Source of the DNA: PWXP01 sp964487655
GTDB taxonomy: Bacteria > Planctomycetota > Planctomycetia > Pirellulales > Thermoguttaceae
Direction of reading: 5' to 3'
Assembly: GCA_964487655.1 (NCBI GenBank)
Contig: CAZASB010000207.1
Span: forward strand, 1-8,455
DNA: 8,455 nucleotides
The notes beneath the pieces were generated by a model, which had not been told where the DNA came from, ran no database searches, and was given only the letters and a program-made list of their open reading frames with translations. Shown in pieces: positions 1 through 7,300 of the stretch (position 1 is the stretch's first letter; every line of letters starts with the position of its first letter). Both the position numbers and the translations under genes were made by a program.

Positions 1-168
1 CGGCTCCGGCTTGTGCAAATGGAGCCGCGCGTCGCCGGACAGGCCGGCCACCAGATGCCCATCGACGAACAACTCCAGGCGCGAACCGAGGTCGATCGGC
101 TCGGCGCTGAATGCAGCCGTCCAGGTTATCCAGAAAAGAACAAGCCCAAGCAGAAAGTAATTTCTCAT
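1..168 (-). CDS. Secreted protein of a planctomycete glycosidase-like family, N-terminal part only
   Basis: This is the first 56 codons of a minus-strand gene that runs off the left edge of the window. It begins with a signal peptide: MRNYF, a hydrophobic stretch LLGLVLFWITW, then a likely cleavage site near AFSA|EP (about residue 22). The mature start has the pattern LGSRLELFVDGHLV followed by LHLHKPEP. From memory, this resembles the opening of a large planctomycete family of exported proteins with a five-bladed-propeller (GH32/43-like) look, which begin with 'LELFVDDYLI...L.LH.P.P'. The start at 168 is supported by a GGAG Shine-Dalgarno at 178-175 with a 6-base spacer. The overlapping minus frame that stays open here is arginine-rich and looks like a shadow. 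The gene lies downstream of, and on the same strand as, the oxidoreductase, so co-transcription is possible. Enzymatic activity cannot be judged because the catalytic part is outside the window. Confidence 0.85.
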   Translation of the reverse strand, partial: MRNYFLLGLVLFWITWTAAFSAEPIDLGSRLELFVDGHLVAGLSGDARLHLHKPEP

Positions 169-180
169 CGTTAACTCCGC

Positions 181-427
181 CATTGGTAACAACATGGGTG
201 GCCCCGTTGTGCAGAGCCACGCCAGGATAGAGAAACCGGATTGGAATCGGTTCCTTGTAGCTGTCGATGTCGGGAAACTCGACAAGGCCGGAGTTCCGCC
301 ACTGGCCGCTGCCGTCGCGGTAGACCCAGCGCTGACCATGATACGCTTCGACGTTCACCAACAGCAACTCGCTCGTTTCCGGATCGCAGCCCATGCCGCG
401 GTAGGAATGCTCCGTATTTTGATCCGT
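181..427 (-). pseudogene. Relic of a BNR/sialidase-like gene (internal fragment)
   Basis: On the minus strand, immediately after a TGA at 430-428, a frame reads TDQNTEHSYRGMGCDPET, then SELLLVNVEAYHGQRWVYRD, then GSGQWRNSGLVEFP, and later IRFLYPGVALHNGATHVV. The composition is protein-like, with mostly G or C at third positions, unlike a shadow frame. The wording resembles, from memory, the middle of planctomycete BNR-4 repeat proteins ('EHSYR..G......ELL.LN...Y.GQ.W.YRD..G.W...G...FP......YP.VAL....AHV'), which are normally several hundred residues long. Here only about 80 residues remain. The upstream side is cut by the TGA 10 bases beyond the oxidoreductase stop, and the downstream side runs into the Shine-Dalgarno and signal peptide of the next gene. 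An ATG lies at 394, but it has no well-placed Shine-Dalgarno. It is most likely a deletion remnant. A small expressed protein is less likely because the frame stays open through the next gene and turns arginine-rich there. Confidence 0.5.
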
Positions 428-440
428 TCAATGGAGCGAA

Positions 441-1766
441 TTACACTTTGATATACTCCTGCGGAAACTTCCAGGGCTCGCGGTATTCTGGAATGGAAAG
501 CCGGGCGGCTTCCTCGTCGCCGACGATCCAGCCAGAATTGGGATCGATCTGCAGCGAACGGCCCAACTTCACCGAGAGATTGCCCAGCACGATGGGCACG
601 TTCACGTTGTGATGGTAGAACACATTGCAGCTCGGTTGTTCGCGCGTGCGGAGGCAGTCGAGCCATTCACGCTCGTGACCGGGCGAATCGGGCACTGATT
701 TTTCAGGCTCCACGGCGCCGGCCATGCGGTCGCCGTCGGGTACGATCTGGCGAGTGCCGTAATCGGCGTAGAGGGTTCCGTTGACGCCGTGGAAGTAGAT
801 CCCGATGCGTCCTTTCAAGTCGAACCGATGCGAGTTAATCTGCGACATCATCCAAGTGAGCGTGAAGTCCGGATATTGGACGACGGTTTCCTGGGTATCG
901 TACGCATCGCCGGCATCCTGGCAAACATACCGGCCGCCCGAGGAACTGACCATCGTCGGCAGCCCTAATTGAAGTGCCCAGACTGGCAGGTCGATGATGT
1001 GGGGCGCCCAGCAGGGCGACCAGCCGCCACTGTAGGCCATGAAAGCCGAATGGGTTCCTGACGTCTTGATGATCATCGGATGGCACGGCCGCATGGGCCC
1101 GGGGCCGACCCATAGGTCCCAGTCTAGCCCATCCGGCACATCGCAGTTGGGATCGTTGCCCACGCCCTCGACTCCCATGTTCAGGATGTTGAAGGTTCGC
1201 GCCACACCAATCGGTCCCAACATGCCGGAACGAACGCAATCGACCACGCGGTGGTAGTTTTCGCCGGCGTGGATTTGCGTGCCGACCTGGCTGATGCGAT
1301 CGTGCTTCTTGACGGCCCCCAGCACGGCCAGGCTTTCACCGAGTGTGAGCGTCATGGGCTTCTGGAGGTAGATATCCTTGCCGGCCTCGCACGCATGGAT
1401 GGCTTGGAGGGCGTGCCAGTGCGGCGGCGACGCGATGATCACGGCATCGACGTCCTTCTTGGCGAGCAGATCGCGGTAGTCGTTAAATCCCTTGGCGCCG
1501 GGATAGTTGGCCAGGGTGGCGTCGAGGCGTTCTTTCCATACCTCGCATACGGCGGTGACCGCGACGTCGTCGTGCTTGGCGCAGTTGGCCAGGTTGGCGT
1601 TGCCCATGCCTCCGGCCCCGATCAAGCCTATCTGGATCTTATCGTTGGGCGCCGTCGTGCCATCCGCGCCCAGCGCGGCGGCCGAGACAAACATGGGAAC
1701 GGAGAGTCCGGCGGCAGCAGACTTTCCGAGAAATCCGCGACGATCGAGTTCAGTTCTACGTGGCAT
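441..1766 (-). CDS. Tat-exported Gfo/Idh/MocA family oxidoreductase
   Basis: The predicted protein is a 441-residue NAD(P)-dependent sugar dehydrogenase-type enzyme; the exact substrate is unknown. A twin-arginine signal (DRRGFLGK, residues 8-15) and hydrophobic stretch to about residue 33 predict folded export through Tat. The Rossmann fold starts at IQIGLIGAGGMG, with the dinucleotide loop GAGGMG at 50-55. The family's usual EKP motif appears as QKP (135-137, in YLQKPMTL); this is followed by SQVGTQIHAGENYH (159-172). The C-terminal substrate domain includes PHIIDLPVWAL (255-265), HEREWLDCLRTREQPSCN (364-381) and the tail YREPWKFP (428-435), which I recall as common in planctomycete paralogues. 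The length is normal for the family. A start at 1781 would add MKENV, but the AAGGAG at 1778-1773 lies inside those codons and sits 6 bases from the ATG at 1766, so I chose 1766. It is transcribed divergently from the beta-helix gene. Confidence 0.95.
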   Translation of the reverse strand: MPRRTELDRRGFLGKSAAAGLSVPMFVSAAALGADGTTAPNDKIQIGLIGAGGMGNANLANCAKHDDVAVTAVCEVWKERLDATLANYPGAKGFNDYRDLLAKKDVDAVIIASPPHWHALQAIHACEAGKDIYLQKPMTLTLGESLAVLGAVKKHDRISQVGTQIHAGENYHRVVDCVRSGMLGPIGVARTFNILNMGVEGVGNDPNCDVPDGLDWDLWVGPGPMRPCHPMIIKTSGTHSAFMAYSGGWSPCWAPHIIDLPVWALQLGLPTMVSSSGGRYVCQDAGDAYDTQETVVQYPDFTLTWMMSQINSHRFDLKGRIGIYFHGVNGTLYADYGTRQIVPDGDRMAGAVEPEKSVPDSPGHEREWLDCLRTREQPSCNVFYHHNVNVPIVLGNLSVKLGRSLQIDPNSGWIVGDEEAARLSIPEYREPWKFPQEYIKV

Positions 1767-1772
1767 GACATT

Positions 1773-1778
1773 CTCCTT
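1773..1778 (-). promoter_or_regulatory. Shine-Dalgarno that fixes the oxidoreductase start
   Basis: AAGGAG read on the minus strand, followed by the 6-base spacer AATGTC and then ATG at 1766. The motif overlaps codons 2-3 of the longer ORF starting at 1781, and no comparable motif precedes that upstream ATG (AATCAAACT). This supports initiation at 1766 and an N-terminus of MPRRTELDRRGFLG. Confidence 0.8.
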
Positions 1779-1854
1779 CATAGTTTGATTCCTATCTTGG
1801 CAGGCGAACTCGGCTCTGGAAACACTCCAAAAGTTCGCAACCTGGACGGTGATC

Positions 1855-1884
1855 AGTGTAACATGGATGGAACAAAGTTGTCAA
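1855..1884 (-). promoter_or_regulatory. Sigma70-like promoter for the oxidoreductase
   Basis: On the minus strand a perfect -35 TTGACA (1884-1879) is followed by an 18-base spacer and a -10 TACACT (1860-1855, 4 of 6 matches to TATAAT). TG one base before the -10 (TGTTACACT) forms an extended -10. Transcription would begin near 1848, giving a leader of roughly 80 bases before the start at 1766. Planctomycete promoters do not always follow the E. coli consensus, so this is a candidate only. Confidence 0.45.
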
Positions 1885-1888
1885 AGTG

Positions 1889-1915
1889 CCTATTAGGCTA
1901 TTGCGGAACAATAGG
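1889..1915. other. Hairpin with two mutually exclusive pairings
   Basis: CTATTG (1898-1903), loop CGGAA, CAATAG (1909-1914) is a perfect 6-bp stem with a 5-base loop. The overlapping CCTATT (1889-1894) can instead pair with AATAGG (1910-1915), using the same right arm. The direct repeat CTATT therefore gives two alternative folds. It lies just upstream of the oxidoreductase -35 box on the minus strand, so it could be an operator palindrome or part of a plus-strand RNA. Chance is possible for stems this short. Confidence 0.35.
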
Positions 1916-1973
1916 TTCTGGCGGTCGTGTGTCACGTTCTTCAGGGGAATGTCGCCGGATAATCATAGCTGAC

Positions 1974-2015
1974 CAGTCACAGATCCTCCGGGGCAAGCCT
2001 GGAGGTGACTGTTTT
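1974..2015 (+). terminator. Bulged GC-rich hairpin followed by TTTT
   Basis: The 5' arm is CAGTCA (1974-1979), a 5-base bulge CAGAT, then CCTCC (1985-1989). The loop GGGGCAAGCCT can add two GG/CC pairs. The 3' arm is GGAGG plus TGACTG (2001-2011), continuous. That makes 11 base pairs, followed at once by TTTT (2012-2015). The shape fits an intrinsic terminator or leader hairpin on the plus strand. No plus-strand gene ends upstream of it, so it would end a short RNA or act as an attenuator in the leader of the beta-helix gene. The T-run is short and the 5' arm is bulged, so terminator activity is uncertain. Confidence 0.4.
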
Positions 2016-2096
2016 CATGCCCCGTGCGTGTGTAAACCGTCGGCTTCCAGATACCCAGCTGAATTTGCAGTTCTCCTGCCAGATTGAGCGTGTCCA

Positions 2097-2125
2097 TTGT
2101 TGCCGGTGACTCGATGAGCTAAACT
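2097..2125 (+). promoter_or_regulatory. Weak candidate promoter for the beta-helix gene
   Basis: TTGTTG (2097-2102), a 17-base spacer, and TAAACT (2120-2125) match 3 of 6 and 4 of 6 consensus bases. It lies about 60 bases before the start. An alternative is GATAAT at 1958-1963 (5 of 6 to the -10 consensus) without a convincing -35; a transcript from there would begin just before the hairpin at 1974. Confidence 0.2.
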
Positions 2126-2184
2126 GGACATAGCCGGAACGTTGCCGATCCACTTGCGTTTCCCGTCAATTTCAGGAGCCTATC

Positions 2185-4200
2185 ATGAATAATCGAGCAC
2201 CGTGGTTTTCCTCTCTCCTCAGCATGGTCGTTCTGTTGTCTCTTGCTGCCTCTACTCTGGCCGATGGCCTGAGAAACGAGGAGGCGATTCGCGAGGTGCT
2301 TGAAGGCAAGTGCAAGGTGGCTCATGCCACCTGGTGGGGCTACTTGGCTGAGGAGGCAACCGGCGTGCTCCAGGCGGCCATCGACTCGGGGGCGGAGAAG
2401 GTGGTCGTTGAGAAGATGGCTGGCCCGTGGATTGTCGACAAGATCAATCTGGCCGATAACCAGGAACTGTTCTTCGAATCGGGCGTGGTCATCCAGGCGA
2501 AGAAGGGCGCTTTTCGCGGAAAGTCCGACGCGCTGTTCAACGCATGGAACAAGACCAACATCAAGCTGACCGGCTACGGAGCAACGCTCCAGATGCATCG
2601 GGCCGACTACGACGGGCCGGATTATGAAAAGGCCGAGTGGCGCCACGTGCTCAACTTCCACGGCTGCACCGACGTGACCGTTCTCGGGCTCACGCTGGCC
2701 GAGTCGGGTGGCGACGGCATCTACCTGGGTATTGGCAACAACCGGACGACCAACCGGAACGTGACCATCCGCGACGTCGTGTGCGACCGGAACTATCGAC
2801 AGGGCATCAGCGTCATTACCGCGGAGAACCTGTTGATTGAGGACTGCGTGCTCAAAGACACGGGCGGCACGGCACCGCAGGCCGGCATCGATTTCGAACC
2901 GAACCATCCTGCTGAACGCTTGGTCAACTGCGTGATGCGTAACTGCGTGATCGAGAACAACGTGGGGCTTGGCATCCACCTGTACCTTCGGCCATTGGAC
3001 GGCACCTCCGAGCCGGTTTCTATCCGCATCGAGAACTGCGTCACGCGAGGAACGAACGCGACTTCGGCAAGCGTGGTCACCAGTTGCGGCCCGGCGGGCC
3101 CGGTCAAGGGGCTGATCGAGTTCGTCAATTGTCGTTTCGAAGACGAAGGCCGTGCGGGCATTCGTATCGGCTCGAAGCCGCCCACGGGACTTCGGCTGCG
3201 GTTTGTCGATTGTACCGTGACTGACCCTTCCGACGAGCCGGCCCTCATGGCCCCGATCCGCTTCAGTACGCGTCGCGGCGACCTGGAAACGACCGGCGGT
3301 GTCGAGTTTGTCAACCTGACGGTTCGCGAGCGGGTGGACCGTCCGCTCATGGTATTCGATGACCTGATTGGGGCAAACCTGTTGGACATAACGGGCTCTA
3401 TCGCCGTGGATCGCGGTGGCGAGAAGACGGTCTACCAGCTCAACCGGGAGGTGCTCGATAAGTGGGTACCGTTTGACAGGGTACTCGAAATCCCGCTGAT
3501 TGCCTTGGAAGGGCTGCCGTTGACACGGGTAGCGCCAATCACCTCGAATGAGGATAAGAAGCTTCCGCACCACCGAGTGCGCGGGCAGGCAACGTATCTG
3601 CTCCATGCCGCCGAGGGCGATGAGGTTCGGCTTCGGCTGCGACACCAGGCGGTGGGGCAGTTGCCAAGCAAGGGCATGACGGTTCATGCCGTCGGCCCGG
3701 CCGGCAAGAAGTTCAAGCCGCTCATCGTCCCGCTTGGCGAGACGGCCGAGTACGGCTTCACGGCCGACGCCACCGGCGTCTTCGCCGTACATTGCGATGC
3801 GGAACGGCATACGTCGCAGTTGGTCTCCGCCACCCATCTGCCAAGCATTGCCGGCAGCGAGGGCCGGGTTCACCTGCTGGGAACGACCGGTGAGTTCTAT
3901 TTCTGGGTTCCGGCCGAGGCCCGCCGATTTGGTATGCGTTTTCAGGGCGAGGGAGACGGCGAGCGGCTCTCCGTCGAGGTGCTCGACGCCGCAGGCAAAA
4001 CCCGATGGCAGAAGGCGGATATTGGCCGTCCAGAGTCGTTTATCGCCGAGCGCGAACCGACCGCGGAAGGCGAAGCGTGGCGAGTGCGAATCACTCGCCC
4101 CAAGGTGGGCGTCCTGGAGGATTGCCACTTGGTGCTGCGGGGAATCCCTGCGTTGTTCAGCGTCGATCCGCAAGGTTTGCTCCGTCCGGCGGCGAAGTAG
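2185..4200 (+). CDS. Secreted right-handed parallel beta-helix protein
   Basis: 671 residues. The start is supported by AGGAG at 2174-2178, 6 bases before the ATG. Residues 1-26 form a Sec signal peptide (LLSMVVLLSLAAST, likely cleaved at TLA|DG). Residues about 48-130 resemble the N-terminal cap and first coils of pectin-lyase-like folds (ATWWGYLAEEATGVLQAAID, then ELFFESGVVIQAKKGAF). The helix core, about 120-410, shows repeating rungs: VTVLGLTLAES-GGDGIYLG (175-182), VTIRDVVCDRNYRQGISVI (193-211), LLIEDCVLKDT, AGIDFEPN (233-240), NCVMRNCVIENNVGLGIHLY, VSIRIENCV, IEFVNCRFED and LRFVDCTV. Such folds occur in polysaccharide lyases and glycoside hydrolases, and the acidic pair in GGDG and GIDFEP could be catalytic, but I cannot name a family. 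Residues about 465-655 are beta-rich with no helix rungs, probably two sandwich modules that may bind carbohydrate. It lies divergent from the oxidoreductase and ahead of the propeller gene. Confidence 0.93.
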   Translation: MNNRAPWFSSLLSMVVLLSLAASTLADGLRNEEAIREVLEGKCKVAHATWWGYLAEEATGVLQAAIDSGAEKVVVEKMAGPWIVDKINLADNQELFFESGVVIQAKKGAFRGKSDALFNAWNKTNIKLTGYGATLQMHRADYDGPDYEKAEWRHVLNFHGCTDVTVLGLTLAESGGDGIYLGIGNNRTTNRNVTIRDVVCDRNYRQGISVITAENLLIEDCVLKDTGGTAPQAGIDFEPNHPAERLVNCVMRNCVIENNVGLGIHLYLRPLDGTSEPVSIRIENCVTRGTNATSASVVTSCGPAGPVKGLIEFVNCRFEDEGRAGIRIGSKPPTGLRLRFVDCTVTDPSDEPALMAPIRFSTRRGDLETTGGVEFVNLTVRERVDRPLMVFDDLIGANLLDITGSIAVDRGGEKTVYQLNREVLDKWVPFDRVLEIPLIALEGLPLTRVAPITSNEDKKLPHHRVRGQATYLLHAAEGDEVRLRLRHQAVGQLPSKGMTVHAVGPAGKKFKPLIVPLGETAEYGFTADATGVFAVHCDAERHTSQLVSATHLPSIAGSEGRVHLLGTTGEFYFWVPAEARRFGMRFQGEGDGERLSVEVLDAAGKTRWQKADIGRPESFIAEREPTAEGEAWRVRITRPKVGVLEDCHLVLRGIPALFSVDPQGLLRPAAK

Positions 4201-4209
4201 GATGCCGCT

Positions 4210-4260
4210 GGACATGCTGTCCAAAGGATCGGCCGGGGCTCCGAGCGGATTCGGAGACCC
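4210..4260 (+). terminator. Two small hairpins after the beta-helix gene
   Basis: GGACA-TGC-TGTCC (4210-4222) starts 10 bases after the stop codon. A second hairpin has CTCCGA (4239-4244), loop GCGGAT and TCGGAG (4251-4256), extended past a G/A mismatch by GGG (4235-4237) with CCC (4258-4260). No T-run follows either stem, so these are not standard intrinsic terminators. They may protect the 3' end or slow polymerase. Confidence 0.3.
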
Positions 4261-4281
4261 TATCCAGAATGCGCCGGTTGG

Positions 4282-4290
4282 TGCTACAAT
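4282..4290 (+). promoter_or_regulatory. Extended -10 promoter candidate for the propeller gene
   Basis: TGCTACAAT contains TG-n-TACAAT, five of six matches to the -10 consensus plus the extended TG. No -35 box is visible 16-18 bases upstream. Transcription would start near 4297, about 70 bases before the start codon. It suggests this gene can be transcribed independently of the beta-helix gene. Confidence 0.35.
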
Positions 4291-4369
4291 TGCAGCTTGG
4301 AGAGTGTGCCGTCGGATCGTTCGGTAGCATTCGAAAGGGGCACTGTTCGAGTTACCACAGGAGAGCATC

Positions 4370-7300
4370 ATGCGTAATCACGGTCGCAGGCAGCACGATT
4401 CGCTTGGCCTTAATTGCGGGCGGATGGCCACGGTGGTCATGGCAGGCGTGGTGGTCATGGCAGGCGTGGTGGTCATGGCAGGCATTGTCCCGTTGTCGGC
4501 TGCCGAGGGCGACTGGCCCATGTGGCGTTACGATTCCGGCCACACGGCGGCTTCGCCGTACGATCTGCCCGACTCGCTCCATCCGGCCTGGACGCGTCAT
4601 GAGGCTCCGCGAGTGCCCGTGTGGGACGATCCGCTCAACCAGGACATGATGCCCTACGATACGATTTTTGAGCCGGTCGTGGCCGACGGACGCATGTTCC
4701 TCGGCTTCAACGACAGCGACAAGGTCGCTGCCCTGGACATCCGCTCGGGCGAGGAATTGTGGTCATTCTACGCCGATGGGCCGGTGCGTTTCTCGCCCGC
4801 GGCCTTCGGCGGAAAGGTGTACTTTGCCAGCGATGATGGCTTTTTGTACTGTCTACGTGCCACGGATGGGGAGCTTCTGTGGCGGTTTCGCGGGGCTCCG
4901 GCGGCGCAGAAGGTGATTGGCAACCAGCGAATAATCTCCGCTTGGCCGGCGCGTGGCGGCCCGGTGGCCCGCGACGGCGTGGTCTACTTCGCGGCGAGCA
5001 TCTGGCCATTCATGGGTACTTTTATTTATGCCGTGGATGCCGAAAGCGGCGAACTGCGTTGGATCAACGACGGTGTCAGCGCCACGTTTGTCAAGCAACC
5101 GCACGGCGCTCCGGCGTTCGCCGGCGTTGCCCCGCAAGGGCAGCTTGCCGCTACCGAGGAACGTCTGTTGGTGCCCGGCGGGCGGTCGCTACCGGCGATA
5201 TTCGATCGGCAGACCGGCCAGCAGAAGCACTTCGAGTTTGGGGGGAAGGGCCAAGGAGGTTCGTTCGTTGCCGCCGGCGAGTCGCGCTATTTCGTCCATA
5301 CCCGCGAGCGGGGCACGATGGCCTTCACGCTCTCGGACGGTGGCGACGACAAGTGGCAGATCAACGAGCCGGTGCTCGCCGCCGACCGTGTGTACGCAGC
5401 CAATACGCCGGGCGAAAAGGACGGGAAGCCCTCGGCCCCGGTAATCCAGGCGTTCGATTCCGACAAGAACCTGCTGTGGCAGGTTAAGGTCGATGGTAGC
5501 GGCGACCTGATTCAGGCGGGTGAGCGATTGTACGCTGCCGGGGGCGGATCGCTCGTGGCAATCGAGTTGCCCAAGGGAGAGACGGCGGCGCGGATCGCTT
5601 GGTCGCTACCTGTTGAAGGCTCGGTTCGGCGGCTGCTTGCCGGCGGCGGGATGCTGTTCGCCGTGACCGACGACGGGCGAATCTTGGCCTTCGGTGCAGA
5701 GAAGAGGCCAGCGAACTCGGTGCGGAGAACGGCGCGTCGCCAAGCCCCCGCGGCGGATGGCGCCGCGCGGGCGGAGCAGCTTCTTCGTAGGACTCGTACT
5801 CGCGACGGCTATGCGCTGTGGTTCGGCGCGGACGATCTGCCGCTGCTCGAAGGCGTGCTGGCCGCTTCGGAACTACACGTGGTGGTCGTCGATGGCGATG
5901 CCGGGCGCGTTGACCGGCTCCGCCGTCATTTCGACGAGGCCGGTATTTACGGCGACCGCGTTGCCGTCAGCCTGGGAGAGCCTGTCGATTTCCGAGCGCC
6001 GCGGTACATGGCCAACCTGATGGTCGTCGGCCGATCGTTGCAGGATCGGTTGCCGGAACTGCTACCGGTATTGTACGAATCGCTACGTCCCTACGGTGGC
6101 AAACTGTGGATTCCGGCCGAGGTGGGCCAAGTGGCCCTGTTGGCCGGCAAGGTCGCGAGGATGGAGTTGGCCAAGGCGGAATTGACGCGAGTGGACGGCG
6201 CCTTGATGATCGGGCGCGAAGGGCCGCTCCCCGGCGCCGCCCCGTGGACGCACCTCTATGGAGATATTGCCAATACGGTGAAGTCGGACGACCAGCGAGT
6301 TCGGCTCCCGCTGGGCCTGCTGTGGTTCGGCGGTAGTTCAAACCTTGACGTGCTGCCGCGTCACGGGCATGGTCCCAGCCCGAAGGTGCTTGGCGGCCGG
6401 CTGTTTATCCAAGGCATCAACTCGCTCAGCGCCCGCGACGTGTACACCGGTCGCGTATTGTGGAAGCGAGAGTTCGACGATCTGGGTACTTTCAACGTCT
6501 TTTTCGACGCCTCCTACGCCAACATGCCCCTCAGTACCGCCTACAACCAGGTTCACCTCCCTGGTGCCAACGCGCGAGGATCGAACTACGCAGTGGCCGA
6601 GGAAGGGGTGTACCTAGTGATCGACAGCCGCTGTCTGCTCCTGGACGCCGCGACCGGCGAGACGGTTCGCGAGTTCCAGATTCCCGCCGACGGGGACCGG
6701 AGGCCCGATTGGGGCTTCGTCGGTATCTACGAGAACCTGCTGCTGGCAGGCGTGGGCTTTGGCGACTATTCCCAGCGATTGGGCTACGAGTTTACCCCGG
6801 AGGGCAAGCGGGGAATCGCCTGGTCGCCGGATCAGACTGCCAGCTTGGGGCTGGTTGCCTTTGACCGGCGTACGGGCCGCGTACAATGGAAGATCGACGC
6901 GGTGCATAGCTTCGTCCACAACGCGATTGTGGCCGGCGGTGGCCGAATCTACTGTCTCGACAAACTCCCCAGCCGAGTCGAGGAGCAGCTTCGCCGTCGA
7001 GGTCAGGAACTGCCCGACTATCGGCTCATCGCGTTGGATGCCGCCAGCGGGCAAGTCCTCTGGCAGCGCCCCGATGCGACCTTTGGCAGTTGGCTTGGAT
7101 ATTCCGAGCCTCACGACATCCTGTTGCAGGCCGGAGCCGCCGCCAGCGACCGCAGCCCCGACGAAGTCGGCAAGGGCATGGCTGCCTATCGGGGCGAGGA
7201 CGGAGCAGTGTTGTGGCAACAGCCCAATCTGAGCTACGCCGGTCCCTGCATTCTTCACAACGATTTGATCATCACGAATACCCGCAGTTACAACCCGTCG

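Larger units (their letters stand above)
1767..2184. other. Divergent intergenic region, no gene seen
   Basis: About 418 bases between the starts of the oxidoreductase (minus) and the beta-helix gene (plus). The longer open frames crossing it do not resemble proteins and are continuations of shadows of the oxidoreductase gene. It holds a good sigma70-like promoter facing the oxidoreductase, two hairpins at 1889-1915 and 1974-2015, and weak promoter candidates facing right. Its composition is less GC-rich than the flanking genes. Confidence 0.7.

Noticed and set aside
1..168. Continuation of the BNR-like frame to the left edge
   Set aside because: It becomes arginine- and alanine-rich there, while the other minus frame gives a clean signal peptide with a Shine-Dalgarno and a recognisable family start.
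1251..2087. 278-codon plus-strand frame crossing the oxidoreductase and the intergenic region
   Set aside because: Most of it is antisense to the Gfo/Idh/MocA gene, and the intergenic part has no protein-like pattern.
2119..4371. 750-codon open frame antisense to the beta-helix gene
   Set aside because: It is arginine- and histidine-rich, has no recognisable domain, and mirrors a clearly coding plus-strand gene with signal peptide, Shine-Dalgarno and helix rungs. Long antisense frames are common in GC-rich coding DNA.
4414..4602. Small plus-strand frame with glycine-histidine-arginine repeats (GGHGRR)
   Set aside because: It is only the out-of-frame reading of the 18-bp repeats in the signal peptide of the propeller gene.
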